Assembly (NCBI RefSeq): GCF_964340395.1 | Contig: NC_135552.1 | Span: forward strand, 3,651,701-3,715,700 | Reading direction: 5' to 3' | Source of the DNA: Glandiceps talaboti | Taxonomy: Eukaryota; Hemichordata; Enteropneusta; Spengelidae | DNA length: 64,000 nucleotides | Shown here: positions 1 through 11,892 of the stretch, one piece after another | Layout: each line of letters starts with the position of its first letter | Numbering within the stretch: position 1 is the stretch's first letter | Translations under genes and position numbers: made by a program | Notes under the pieces: model-generated | Seen by the model: the letters and a program-made list of their open reading frames with translations, nothing else | Told to the model about the DNA's origin: nothing | The model's database searches: none

Positions 1-549
1 TGAACTACCATACTGATGGTTATCTAGGCCACTGACCTGGTACTTAGACGTGAACTACCATACTGATGGCTATCTAGGCCACTGACGTGGTACTTAAACG
101 TGAACTACCATACTGATGGCTATTTAGGCCACTGACGTGGTACTTAGACGTGAACTACCATACTGATGGCTATTTAGGCCACTGACGTGGTACTTAGACG
201 TGAACTACCATACTGATGGCTATCTAGGCCACTGACGTGGTACTTAGACGTGAACTACCATATTGATGGCTATTTAGGCCACTGACCTGGTACTTAGACG
301 TGAACTACCATACTGATGGCTATCTAGGCCACTGACCTGGTACTTAGACGTGAACTACCATACTGATGGCTATCTAGGCCACTGACGTGGTACTTAGACG
401 TGAACTACCATACTGATGGCTATCTAGGCCACTGACCTGGTACTTAGACGTGAACTACCATACTGATGGCTATCTAGGCCACTGACGTGGTACTTAGATG
501 TGAACTACCATACTGATGGTTATCTAGGCCACTGACGTGGTACTTAGAC
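1..549. repeat. Minisatellite, 50-bp unit, about 11 copies
   Basis: The unit begins TGAACTACCATACTGATGG and recurs exactly every 50 bases. Copies differ at only a few sites (ACGTGG/ACCTGG, TATCTAGG/TATTTAGG). The array runs off the left edge, so its full length is unknown. Low divergence points to recent expansion or homogenisation. Confidence 0.97.
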
Positions 550-1139
550 ATGTATATACCTTTTCTTTACTAATTTATGTATTCAGCTGTCTGTTGATAA
601 GCTGTACAATTGATTTTGTTCTTTCTATTGTAAAGTTTTCATTTCATACTCTGATTTCAATAACACAATCCATAGTTTGTGTTTGTTGTATTAAACAGCA
701 TATGGATCTTTCACAGCCAACCAAATTTCATACATGTAGCTACATAATCATTTTGCCAAGGATTGCATGCTGATATATAACTTATACTTGTTCAATATTA
801 TTCTTAGCCCCCAAACACTCAGTTTTTTTAGTGCTCCTAGTACTTAGCTTTTTGAGTACTTGACTGGAGCATTCAACATGAAGTAGTTGATTTGATGACT
901 AAAACCTAAAATATATAGTAATCATTATATGAAATGCTTGTCTGACTAATCTCTAACAGTAACAGTAACAGTAACAGTAAGTAAGCATGTCATTTTGTTG
1001 TAGTATAATTGTTGGTCTGCTAAATCACAGTTTGGTTGGCTGTCACAATGCCATTTTTACATCAAATTCATTTGGGGGACGATTTTCAAATGTCAGGGTC
1101 CCTTTATTTTGTTTAGGGTGAGTACTAATATCATAACAA
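550..1139. other. AT-rich intronic stretch without a recognised gene
   Basis: Only short weak ORFs are present. A small hexanucleotide run (AACAGT about 4 times) lies at 955-980. Given the GALNT exons at 8.6-38.5 kb on the minus strand, this should be intron of that gene or lie between its later exons. I see no splice-flanked GALNT exon here. Confidence 0.6.
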
Positions 1140-1310
1140 GAACATGTCCCTCTATTCACATTTTACAATGTATTGAGTTTCAAACACAGACTTGTCAATG
1201 TTGTTTCACACTCATTTGGTTTTTCAAGTAGGAAACCATGATAAAATTGTTTTATAAATTAAACATCCAAAATAAATACAAAATGGCCATTTCAACTTTT
1301 TATCCAAAAT
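1140..1310. mobile_element. Decayed half copy of the TTAA-flanked MITE found at 17.02-17.37 kb
   Basis: The order of short matches follows the right half of the 17-kb element: GTATTGAGTT, then an ACTTG block, TTTCAC, TTTTCAAGTAG, then TCCAAAATAAATAC and ATGGCCA near the end. Many substitutions and indels separate the two, so this is an old copy. No intact left arm was seen. Confidence 0.5.
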
Positions 1311-1957
1311 TTGTATGTATATAGTGTTTTGTGTACAAATAAATTCTGTGCTATATCATGTAATTCTATGATGTCACATGATTCTGTGCTGATGTCATGT
1401 AATGGTATGTTGATGTCATGTAATCCTGTGCTGGTATCATGTAATTCTGTAAGGTCATGTGATTCTGGGCTAATCTACAGCTTCTCTTTTGCCACTAGAG
1501 GTTGATTTTGATCTTAAAATGGTATTCTTAATGTGTCTTGGCTACAAAATCAAAACAATACACAGTATACAGAAAACAAGGTACATCAAAGTGAGAGCAA
1601 AACACAAAGGCCAATTAACATATACAGAACGATAAATAATGACAAATTAAGATAATAAAGTAAAATAATAATGATAATAATAATAATGGCTGACACACGA
1701 GGGTAGCACAACAGAAAAATTACATTTGATTTAAAAATTGTCATATATATACTGGTGCATATATAATGAAATGTGTATTGATTTTGTGTGTAATGAAAAA
1801 TTTACAAAAACAGTATTCTATAGTGGACTCCTAACACGAGATTGATGCGTTAACAGAGAACTTAAATTGATTCATTAAGAGTGTGGACTGCAGTTGGATA
1901 AAAACTAAACAATGTGTGATTAGAACCTGATTTGATAAAACAGTACTGCTCACTGTA
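1311..1957. other. AT-rich intronic stretch with a small tandem repeat
   Basis: Positions 1365-1465 hold about four diverged copies of a roughly 24-base unit containing GATGTCATGTAAT. The rest, including a TAA-rich run at 1650-1690, is AT-rich and non-repetitive. No coding signal is seen. Confidence 0.55.
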
Positions 1958-2230
1958 CTATTCATACCTGCATAATCGCATAAGACAGGGACTAATCCCA
2001 TCAGGGACTGGCAACTTCTTCACTTTCAGCTTGGATAGAACGTGATGAGTGTCCTCATGTGATACCTCCAATGGTTGAGATAGACCTATCGATATTGATC
2101 ACATTGTAGTGTGCCCAGGGGTTGATCAAAATGCGTATAAAATTCATTGAGTTTGTCTGGCAAGGAAGGATCGTCACTGGGTGCAGACTCTGACTTGGGC
2201 TTGAACCCTGTAATTTTGGTGTCAGTAAAA
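1958..2230 (-). pseudogene. Non-LTR retrotransposon (LINE) relic, linker to start of reverse transcriptase
   Basis: Minus-strand translation gives ITGFKPKSESAP, then SLPDKLNEFYTHFDQPLG, ending at a TAG near 2087. Shifting frame by one at 2086 restores EDTHHVLSKLKVKKLPVPDG and ISPCLMRLC before another stop at 1958-1960. The order ITGxK, LPDxLNxFYxxFD, then KxxKxPGPDGIS is the region between endonuclease and palm in many animal LINE ORF2 proteins. PGPDG has decayed to PVPDG. Neither the endonuclease nor the catalytic YxDD region is visible, so this is a short dead fragment with a frameshift. It is on the same strand as the host gene and sits in its intron. Confidence 0.7.
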
Positions 2231-2264
2231 ATTTTCAATATTACCACATTACCTGACTGGTACA

Positions 2265-2386
2265 GTATGATCTCCCTTGAGTCTTTGCAGCTCTCTTTTG
2301 GGTACAGGATGCCAGTTGAAAAACAGAGACCAGCTAAAACCACCAACTTGGACATCGTTACCATGTTGATATGCAAATGTATCATC
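2265..2386 (-). CDS. Unrecognised short ORF with a signal-peptide-like start (tentative)
   Basis: Two in-frame ATGs open a reading frame [18 protein letters not shown] followed by [19 protein letters not shown]. The hydrophobic [14 protein letters not shown] stretch after a Lys resembles a secretory signal, and a possible splice donor CAG/GTAATG follows at about 2264. The open frame then runs into the LINE relic. No family is recognised, and the feature is short enough to be chance. It lies on the same strand as GALNT, in its presumed intron. Confidence 0.15.
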
Positions 2387-2524
2387 ACTAATGACATCAA
2401 TGACTGGCGTCACTACGTTGGACCTAGAATAGAAATATTACAATTATAACAAAGTGGTCTATTTTGATTTTAATACTGTGAAGTGGTGATGGTTGAATCA
2501 CATAATGGAGATTGTAGACATTAA

Positions 2525-2935
2525 ATCTTATACTTGTTACTTGAGGAGTCATGACAGACCAATGGTTAAAGTGGACGGCATGGAATCTACAGGTTGCAGG
2601 TTGAGGAGTGATGGTAAACCAATGGTTAGAGTGGTTGGCATGGAATCTACAGGTTGCAGGTTGAGGAGTGATGGTAGACCAATGGTTAGAGTGGTTGGCA
2701 TGGAATCTACAGGTTGCAGGTTGAGGAGTGATGGTAGACCAATGGTTAGAGTGGTTGGCATGGAATCTACAGGTTGCAGGTTCGAGCCCCATCGCTACCA
2801 TTTGTTTCTGAGTGGCTAAAGTCCTTGGCCAAGATTTGAATCACAACTGTGCCTCAGTCAACCCAGCTGTATAATTGGGGACCGGGTAGGAGGATAGAGT
2901 TTGCAATGTGAATGCTTTAATCCAATGAAAACCAA
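2525..2935 (+). mobile_element. tRNA-derived SINE with a tandemly repeated head (60-bp unit, about 4 copies)
   Basis: The last head copy carries a pol III B-box-like GGTTCGAGCCC (about 2781) with an A-box-like ATGGTTAGAGTGGTTGG upstream, then CATCGCTACCA like a tRNA acceptor end. The body follows with GCCTCAGTCAACCCAGCTG and TGGGGACCGGG, a core shared by several SINE families of marine animals. Upstream, the head segment (GGTTGAGGAGTGATGGTAGA and on) is repeated at 60-bp intervals from about 2540. In those copies the B box is altered to GGTTGAGGAG. The body ends near TGAATGCTTTAATCC. ORFs on both strands here are by-products of the repeat. Confidence 0.75.
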
Positions 2936-3134
2936 ATTTGTATACATCAGAATAGATTTGCTGTAAACTCTTTTCTCCATCTTAAAATATCAGAAACGTT
3001 CTCGCAAAATATCAATATATTCTGCCAAAAAAGTACCAAAAAACACATTTTTATCCTTATTTTAATACATAAATGCCAACTTTTCTGTTTTGAACAATTT
3101 CCATTTTCAATTAGTTTGAAGAATTGTTCAATGT

Positions 3135-3170
<36 letters not shown>

Positions 3171-3882
3171 GCGATATACACAAATGCACACATATACAAG
3201 TACAAACACATACACAAACACATACACATAGACACAGACACAAATACACATAGACACAGACACACACGTACATGTACATGTACATACACACACACTTGAA
3301 GAGTACTTACTAAATCTTAATACAATTATTGTACATTTTCACAATGTACAATGATCATCTATTTTGACATGAGTTGAATACACCTGTTTTCATCAGATCA
3401 ACTTTACGTCATGTCTACCATATGATACATGGGAGTAATAAACTAGTCAATTACTATTAGTCATTGAAACACGACTTCATGGGTGATTGAAAGTACCCTT
3501 GTGACTTCTAAATCCGACACTAAGTTGACATTTTCAAATTAATAACATGTCTGTATTCTGGTTAATACATGTATACATGTACACTATTAGTCATTTTTGA
3601 TAGTTTTTGTGTGACATCTATTGTCATGGAGTGTTCATTTGTATATTTTGTAGACTACAGATACAGTATTTATTATGTTTGTCTGTTGTAACATCACATC
3701 ACATCGGCTTCTAAGATAATGAAAATTCTCACAACTAATTTTATTGCAGACAATGTCATAATACAAAATTTAATTTTCATGGAATTCCCACAAGGAAATT
3801 ACACTACTTGTAGAAGTTTGAAATTCCATGACCTCTCAATGGAGCATACATGTATAACACATTATTAGTATTACATTATATT
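2936..3882. other. Intronic stretch with a CA microsatellite
   Basis: A (CA) run occupies 3134-3168, followed to 3295 by imperfect CA/CATA repeats. The rest is AT-rich unique DNA with scattered ACATGT palindromes. No coding evidence. The Cys/Val-rich ORFs over the CA tract are artefacts. Confidence 0.7.
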
Positions 3883-4100
3883 CAAGTGATTACCTGCACG
3901 GGCACACATGCATACCAATGGTATTTTCACTGCACTGCATTATTGCATACTTGCATGCAAATGATATGCAAATGATGGAACTATTATTTTTTTGTCAATG
4001 AAAGCATGTGATCACAGAGTATGAGTTTACAAACATTGGCTATCCCTTAGGGATTAATCTTGGTGCCATGAACAAGTACTTGTGCATTGCCTCATAACAG
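3883..4100. mobile_element. Partial copy of a dispersed inverted-repeat element (copies at 47.2 kb and 52.8-53.2 kb)
   Basis: Shares the order AGTGATTACCTGCAC, TATTTTCACTGCACTGCATTATTGCATAC, TGCATGCAAATGATATGCAAATGA and CATGTGATCACA with the other two copies. The 3' part is missing or too diverged to follow. Non-coding MITE-like family. Confidence 0.55.
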
Positions 4101-4239
4101 TTTTAATGATTTCATGACATCAATAACAATAAACAATCATTAATGCATGAAACTGGAAGTTATTTGTCAAAAGAAAATCACATTTTTGCCCTTAAATCAC
4201 ATACATTTACATGTAGTACATGGATGTACTGCAATTATT

Positions 4240-4321
4240 ATGATTTGAACAATTTCCCATCTAGACACCCAAAGTAATATCCCCACCAATTCTGAAGGCA
4301 ATTGGTATGGCAGTTTTTGTC

Positions 4322-4382
<61 letters not shown>
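4240..4382. repeat. CA microsatellite with a recurring 5' leader
   Basis: (CA)28 at 4326-4381 is preceded by TTGAACAATTTCCCATCTAGACACC and GGCAGTTTTTG. The same leader precedes the CA tract at 35.28 kb, which shows that these microsatellites sit at the 3' end of a dispersed repeat. Confidence 0.75.
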
Positions 4383-4384
<2 letters not shown>

Positions 4385-4929
4385 TGTCTGCACATACATG
4401 TACACAGTGACACATACAATTTGTGATGCCTAAAGCATTACTTAACTATCTCAGTATCCAGTTGTACTAAAACCTGGTATGTTTCAGAGAGATTTTTGTT
4501 TATTTTGACAATCAACTGACCCACACATTAAAAGTCAGACTGTGTAAAATTGAATACCATACAATATTGTATGAATTACAATGCATCAATTCAAAACTAT
4601 AGTCCATATAGACCAGAGATAAATTTTGAGTGAATTTCTTGAGATAATTTTCCTGACATAATATAGTACCCATCACTGTAATCATTTTGTCTGGCTCTAC
4701 TCTAATAATACAAATAACACACCATATCAGATACCTATGTGAGAAATACCTAGTGTCTAAGAAACATGGAAACACCTCACAATTCTAAACAGTTGATCCT
4801 TCAAGTTTTAAGATGATCATTTATACATAATAATATAATACTTTTCATATAAATCATTTTTTTTTTCTAAACAGCGACTAAACCCTTTTATTTTGCTACA
4901 GTACAATAGATAATTAGATGTTATTCCTC

Positions 4930-5068
4930 GTTATTTTTCTTCATTCAGCCAAGGAAAATATGAGTGACTTACGGGGCCTTTGTCACTATAAGTCGATAGA
5001 CGAGTAATGCTAGTGACAACCCTCAGGTCACAAGTACCGGTATTTCTGGATGAATGAAGAAAAATATT
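4930..5068. mobile_element. Short MITE-like inverted-repeat element, copy 1
   Basis: Left arm TTATTTTTCTTCATTCAGCC (4931) is mirrored by TGAATGAAGAAAAATAT (5051-5067) on the right. A related copy is at 47812-47978 and a half copy near 39289-39325. About 140 bp, no coding capacity. Confidence 0.6.
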
Positions 5069-5789
5069 GGTGAATACAATTAACAATATACCAGCGTCAA
5101 CAATATGAAAGAAAAATTGGAGAAAGTAATTGCAATTTTGAACGTTTTGTGTCGTATTTGGAACACAGCAGACCCAGTGACATTAACATGTGTTTTCACA
5201 AAGATAAGTAACACTTATCTGTGGTTGTCAAGACATAGACGTAGAATAACCAGAGTTTATATTCCATATTTTTTGTTTAACTTGGCTCGTGCATGGCATA
5301 GTATGTTGTATACCTTGTGTACCACAAATCCCAGACTCATTGTAAAGAATGTTAAAATGTAGCTGTTTGACATTTATGGGATAAGTCAGGAAATACAGAA
5401 CTATACATTTAGAAAGTTGAACAATTCACAGCACTTGTCTGTTGAAACATTAATGAGATACTGACTAGTGGGTAGAATTTATACAAAACATATATTCCAT
5501 AAGAACATTAATACCAGTAGATTGCCTGGAGAATTGACTCCATTCAAAGCATATATCCCTGTAAAATCTTTAATACCAACCCAGGAGTATTAAAACTGTC
5601 TAAATAAATGATGACATGATACACTTAGTCTACAACTACAGTACATAATGTCAAAGAGCAACAGTTGGCAGGAGTACCTTTGCAATAAAACCTGAATAAC
5701 CAACCTTGAAATCTAACTACAATCGTTTTTAAATGTCAATGGCGTGCTATTAAACACAACTGTACATTTGGATGTTTATGCACTTGACT
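5069..5789. other. Intronic stretch, nothing recognised
   Basis: AT-rich unique sequence with only weak ORFs. No splice-bounded exon, RNA gene or clear repeat was seen. Confidence 0.55.
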
Positions 5790-6499
5790 GCATGTCACCA
5801 TACCTGTTGTTATCTTGGTGATATGCACCATCATTTGGCTCTTGCTGTGGACGTGGTCTTGTTGCTAGGTATTGAGTGTTGATTCACTTGTCTATTAATT
5901 ACTGTTGTTATCTTTGCGATAGACACCACCATTTGTTTGGTTGTGGTCTTGTTACTAGAATTATGTGTATACATTTTTTTTAATCTTTAATCATTTACCT
6001 ACCCATTCCTGTTGTTATCCTTTAATATACACCATCATTTCACTGTTGCTAAAGGTGTGGTCATGGTTGCTAGGGCCAATTCTGTCAACATGTTTTCAAA
6101 AATAACTGCAGAACAAAACCTTCATGCAGAAACATCGCCACCAAGTTTCACCCCCATTCCCTACTACGTAGTTTTCAAGATTTAAGTTTTTGATCAAATT
6201 GAGATTTTTTAGACCTAATTTGCGTTTTGCTGATGGGATCATGTTGTGAGTTCACTTTCATCTACACATCCTCAGATGCATCCTCATTAAATTTATTTCA
6301 GCTCATTCTATTCAGCAATTTTGGAATTATAGATTTTTTACCAAAAAGGCAAATTTTTAAACCTACTTTGCATATCACTGATGTGATCATTATGTCATGA
6401 ACAATTCTTAATATAAACACGCCTAAGAACATTCCCACCAAATTTCAGCCTAATCTACTCAGTAGGTTTTGAGTGTAAGTTTTGTGATCGAAAGCCACA
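5790..6499. repeat. Dispersed GTTGCTA repeat family, copy 1, with 3' tail
   Basis: Contains diverged roughly 100-bp subunits built on ACCATCATTTGGCTSTTGCT, GGTCTTGTTGCTAGG and ATACATTTTTT. These are followed by a tail with ACCAAGTTTCACCCCC and AGTTTTCAAG that leads into a CA tract. Similar blocks occur at 10.97, 16.5 and 34.4 kb in the same orientation. Confidence 0.7.
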
Positions 6500-6700
<201 letters not shown>

Positions 6701-6804
6701 TTCCATGCCTATAGAACTACTGAAGCTAAGAAGTTCAGTTGTGCTAAAAATCATCTCGCAACACAAAATGTAAATGCTGGGATGACAACAATTGACCAGA
6801 TTCG

Positions 6805-8511
6805 TATTGAATACATCACTGTTTTACTAACACATAGCCTCTGTATTCTATACATCACTGTTTTACTAACACATAGCCTGTATTCTATACATCACTGTTT
6901 TACTAACACATAGCCTGTATTCTATACATCACTGTTTTACTAACACATCTCTGTATTCTATACATCACTGTTTTACTAACACATAGTCTCTGTATTCTAT
7001 ACATCACTGTTTTACTAACACATAGCCTGTATTCTATACATCACTGTTTTACTAACACATAGCCTCTGTATTCTATACATCACTGTTTTACTAACACACA
7101 GCCTGTATTCTATACATCACTGTTTTACTAACACATAGCCTGTATTCTATACATCACTGTTTTACTAACACATAGCCTGTATTCTATACATCACTGTTTT
7201 ACTAACACATCTCTGTATTCTATACATCACTGTTTTACTAACACATAGCCTGTATTCTATACATCACTGTTTTACTAACACATAGCCTCTGTATTCTATA
7301 CATCACTGTTTTACTAACACATCTCTGTATTCTATACATCACTGTTTTACTAACACATAGCCTCTGTATTCTATACATCACTGTTTTACTAACACATAGC
7401 CTCTGTATTCTATACATCACTGTTTTACTAACACACAGCCTGTATTCTATACATCACTGTTTTACTAACACATAGCCTGTATTCTATACATCACTGTTTT
7501 ACTAACACATAGTCTCTGTATTTTATACATCACTGTTTTACTAACACATAGCCTGTATTCTATACATCACTGTTTTACTAACACACAGCCTGTATTCTAT
7601 ACATCACTGTTTTACTAACACACAGCCTCTGTATTCTATACATCACTGTTTTACTAACACATAGCCTGTATTCTATACATCACTGTTTTACTAACACATA
7701 GCCTGTATTCTATACATCACTGTTTTACTAACACATCTCTGTATTCTATACATCACTGTTTTACTAACACATAGCCTGTATTCTATACATCACTGTTTTA
7801 CTAACACATAGCCTCTGTATTCTATACATCACTGTTTTACTAACACACAGCCTGTATTCTATACATCACTGTTTTACTAACACATAGCCTGTATTCTATA
7901 CATCACTGTTTTACTAACACAGCCTCTGTATTCTATACATCACTGTTTTACTAACACATAGCCTGTATTCTATACATCACTGTTTTACTAACACATAGCC
8001 TGTATTCTATACATCACTGTTTTACTAACACATAGCCTGTATTCTATACATCACTGTTTTACTAACACATAGCCTGTATTCTATACATCACTGTTTTACT
8101 AACACATAGCCTGTATTCTATACATCACTGTTTTACTAACACATAGCCTGTATTCTATACATCACTGTTTTACTAACACATAGCCTGTATTCTATACATC
8201 ACTGTTTTACTAACACATAGCCTGTATTCTATACATCACTGTTTTACTAACACATAGCCTGTATTCTATACATCACTGTTTTACTAACACATAGCCTGTA
8301 TTCTATACATCACTGTTTTACTAACACATAGCCTGTATTCTATACATCACTGTTTTACTAACACATAGCCTGTATTCTATACATCACTGTTTTACTAACA
8401 CATAGCCTGTATTCTATACATCACTGTTTTACTAACACCTAGCCTGTATTCTATACATCACTGTTTTACTAACACATAGCCTCTGTATTCTATACATCAC
8501 TGTTTTACCAA
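6805..8511. repeat. Minisatellite, 36-39-bp unit, about 46 copies
   Basis: Unit CTGTATTCTATACATCACTG plus TTTTACTAACACATAGC. Length variants differ by a CT dinucleotide or loss of AGCC. The right half (from about 7970) is almost perfectly homogeneous, while the left half mixes variants. The array ends about 120 bp before the donor of the GALNT exon at 8630. Confidence 0.97.
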
Positions 8512-8629
8512 CTTGTACATGTAGATACTTCCTACCCACTTTTCTCCTGTTCTACCTATAATTTAATTCTATCTAAATTTCAAAAATTGAAAGTCAAGAC
8601 ATGAATTCATTGAAATGATCAGTCCTCAC

Positions 8630-8837
8630 CTGTCTTCTCCTATCCTGGCTATGAGTGGTTCCAGCCATCCTTCTGTACATTCACAATGGGAATCTAAGTA
8701 TGTAAGTACATCTCCCTTAGCAATGGAACCTCCACGTAGTCTTGATCTAATCAAACCAGATCTGACTTCCATCCTTTCAACATGAACTGGTACTTCTAGT
8801 TTGGCAACATAATCTTCCAATGGTTTCTTAAGATGTT
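8630..8837 (-). CDS. GALNT1/13-type polypeptide GalNAc-transferase, exon with the D-S-H motif
   Basis: This 208-bp exon encodes [38 protein letters not shown] and [23 protein letters not shown] is the family's metal-binding DxH motif, which holds Mn and UDP-GalNAc in the Golgi-lumen GT-A domain. CECTxGWLEPLxARI matches vertebrate GALNT1/13 closely. The acceptor is GATGTGCCAG, ending at 8838. The split codon G/AA joins exactly to the previous exon ([14 protein letters not shown]), aligning residue for residue with mammalian DDASER-D-FLKRPLE. The donor is AG/GTGAGG at 8630. The next expected exon (RTVVCP onwards) is not visible at 1-8629, so the gene continues past the left edge. Confidence 0.95.
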
Positions 8838-9408
8838 CTGGCACATCAAATGTGAAATACAAGAGAACAAATAAAGGCAACTTGTACATGCTGTGCATGA
8901 GCTTAAAGTTTTTTACATATCTTTTTTTAATATCTCCCCCCCCCCTCCAAAAAAAAAGTGAAAGATTATAACATTGGTTTGGTGACACTATTATAGTCAT
9001 TACAATGATATATGAGACTTTAAAATAATGCGAAAACCAAGACATATACAAAATAAAACAAACCATCACACAAGGCAATGAAGTCTACCTTTAAATACAC
9101 AGAGGAGATTATTACTTTATGTACATTATGTACATGTACACTCACAGATAAAAGAGAAAAATAATGGTAAAATATACACAATTAACAGACATATAATATA
9201 CTTCACAAATAATGCAACAAAATTATGAAGATGCTTGTTATTCAAATTTAATATCAATCATTCAAATTTTGAAAAGTGATTGCACAGTGTCAATGTTGAA
9301 CTTTTTTGAAACATGAAAAGGTTTCATCTAGTCCATGAAAACTTTTAAACAAAATTTCACTTTGCTTGATCAAAATGGATTTCACACTGGAATACCTACA
9401 AATGTAGG

Positions 9409-9484
9409 GTGCTGGCATCATGAGAATATCTTCAGTTAAAGTACTCCCTAGGTGACCTGTTAATGATAATGTGACTCGTTCTTA
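9409..9484 (-). pseudogene. Decayed tandem copy of the 3' half of the adjacent GALNT exon
   Basis: Bases 9409-9484 repeat 9491-9571 with about 85-90% identity by eye, including TACTCCCTAGGTGACCTGTTAATGAT. They correspond to codons for [12 protein letters not shown] to DDAS. The copy has an extra base in the Leu-Thr region and lacks about five bases before GATGATGCC, so it cannot be read in frame. It sits in the intron directly after the functional donor. The donor GTAAGAAC itself abuts the duplicated segment (TAAGAAC occurs at the start of both copies). Confidence 0.8.
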
Positions 9485-9485
9485 C

Positions 9486-9652
9486 CTTGAGTGCTGGCAT
9501 CATCTACCAGAATAACTTCAGTTAAGTACTCCCTAGGTGACCTGTTAATGATACTGTGAGTTGTTCTTAGAAGGGTACTCCAGGCTTCGTTATGAAAGAC
9601 AACGATCACACTGGTAGTCGGCAGTTTCTGAGGGTACTTTTTACCTGCACAT
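9486..9652 (-). CDS. GALNT1/13-type polypeptide GalNAc-transferase, start of catalytic domain
   Basis: This 167-bp exon encodes [39 protein letters not shown] and [26 protein letters not shown] is the first conserved block of the GT27 catalytic domain, and the VDDAS aspartates bind the nucleotide sugar. The acceptor is CCCATAG/ATGTGC and the donor CAAG/GTAAGA. Phases fit the flanking exons: GG+A gives Gly before Cys, and G+AA gives Glu after Gln. Intron to the next exon is 648 bp. Identity to mammalian GALNT1 is high throughout. Confidence 0.97.
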
Positions 9653-10745
<1,093 letters not shown>

Positions 10746-10959
10746 GGAAATCAGAAGATTACCCTCAGTGGCCGTCGGCTGTCAATTCCATCAGAATGGA
10801 ATGAAAACACTAGACACTAGCAATGCTAGACTAAAATCATGTCTTGGAACTATGATATCATACTCCATGATGTCTATGCATAAAACATATTAATTACATT
10901 GAGTTCGACTTGGCTCCTGCCGTCCCAACAGAGAAATGTAAGTTAGGTACATGTATGTG

Positions 10960-11300
10960 TTCAATTTGTGGATATTTATAGACTTGCCTACCCATCCCTG
11001 TTACATGTATCTTTGCAATATATAAGTACACCATTGTCTGACTGTTGCTATGAGCAAAGTGTTGTTACTAGGCATATTCACATACATTTTTAGAATGTTT
11101 ATCTACTTTAACACATTCCTGGTGTTATCTTTACAATATACTATCATCTGACTATTGCTAAGGGTGTGGTCTTGTTGCTATTTACATACATTTTTTTGAA
11201 TGTCCGTTCACTTGCCCACCTGTTATGTTTGCAATAGCTTTGCATCTGGCTGAAGGGCATGGTCATGGATGCCAGGGCCAAATGTGTCAATAGATTAGAG
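10960..11300. repeat. Dispersed GTTGCTA repeat family, copy 2
   Basis: Subunits with TTGCAATATATAAGTACACCAT, TGTTGCTA and ATACATTTTTNGAATGT match the blocks at 5.8, 16.5 and 34.4 kb. Ends with GTCATGGATGCCAGGGCCAA as in the other copies. No coding function inferred. Confidence 0.65.
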
Positions 11301-11510
11301 TCTCTCTTGTATCATGGTTTTTGAGTTATGATGTAAATATTGATTTCTGACCACAAATATGGCCGCAATACAGTCAATTTGTAAGTGCATATGTTCCGTA
11401 TGATATGTATACATGAATATCATCTTTGTGTCAGGTCTGATTGACATCTAATATTAAATGTTGAACTCATAATTGAGGAATGGATGGACAAATGAAGCAC
11501 ATTGCAATCG

Positions 11511-11531
11511 TTCCCCTGGGGGGGGGGGGGG
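11511..11531. repeat. Poly-G run
   Basis: About 14 consecutive G after CCCCT. Another lies at about 20646. Likely length-unstable. Confidence 0.8.
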
Positions 11532-11646
11532 ACTAAAAGAAAAACAAAGAAACTTAAAAACAGGTGGTGAAATGAGAAAAACTACAGCCTGGAGGGTAAA
11601 TTATTGGTAATGGGATAGGAACTCACAATTGGTAATTTATGCAATA

Positions 11647-11892
11647 TTATAGTCTCATTGACAGGTTCTTAGTATATCATATTATACAGTCTCATTGACA
11701 GGTTCTAAGTATATCATATTATACAGTCTCATTGACAGGTTGTTAGTATATCATATTATACAGTCTCATTGACAGGTTGTTAGTATATCATATTATACAG
11801 TCTCATTGACAGGTTCTTAGTATATCATATTATACAGTCTCATTGACAGGTTCTTAGTATATCATATTATACAGTCTCATTGACAGGTTCAT
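11647..11892. repeat. Minisatellite, 37-bp unit, about 6.5 copies
   Basis: Unit TACAGTCTCATTGACAGGTT plus CTTAGTATATCATATTA. Two diverged copies reappear at 12305-12392, separated by about 400 bp of unrelated sequence, which suggests an insertion or partial decay of the array. Confidence 0.93.

Noticed and set aside
2770-2815. Functional tRNA gene
   Set aside because: A B-box-like sequence is present, but the cloverleaf cannot be completed and the SINE body follows directly.
2424-2819. Repeat proteins on both strands (TCRFHANHSNHW, GMESTGCRLRSDG)
   Set aside because: Both come from the 60-bp tandem head of the SINE. The unit is a multiple of three, which keeps all copies in frame.
6805-8511. 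CRISPR-like array of spaced repeats
   Set aside because: Whole units repeat with no unique spacers. This is a minisatellite in an animal intron.
8838-9078. N-terminal part of the long ORF over exon 8630-8837 as coding
   Set aside because: The family alignment and the acceptor CCAG place the exon start at 8837. The upstream open frame is intron, including a C/A-rich run near 8940-8955.
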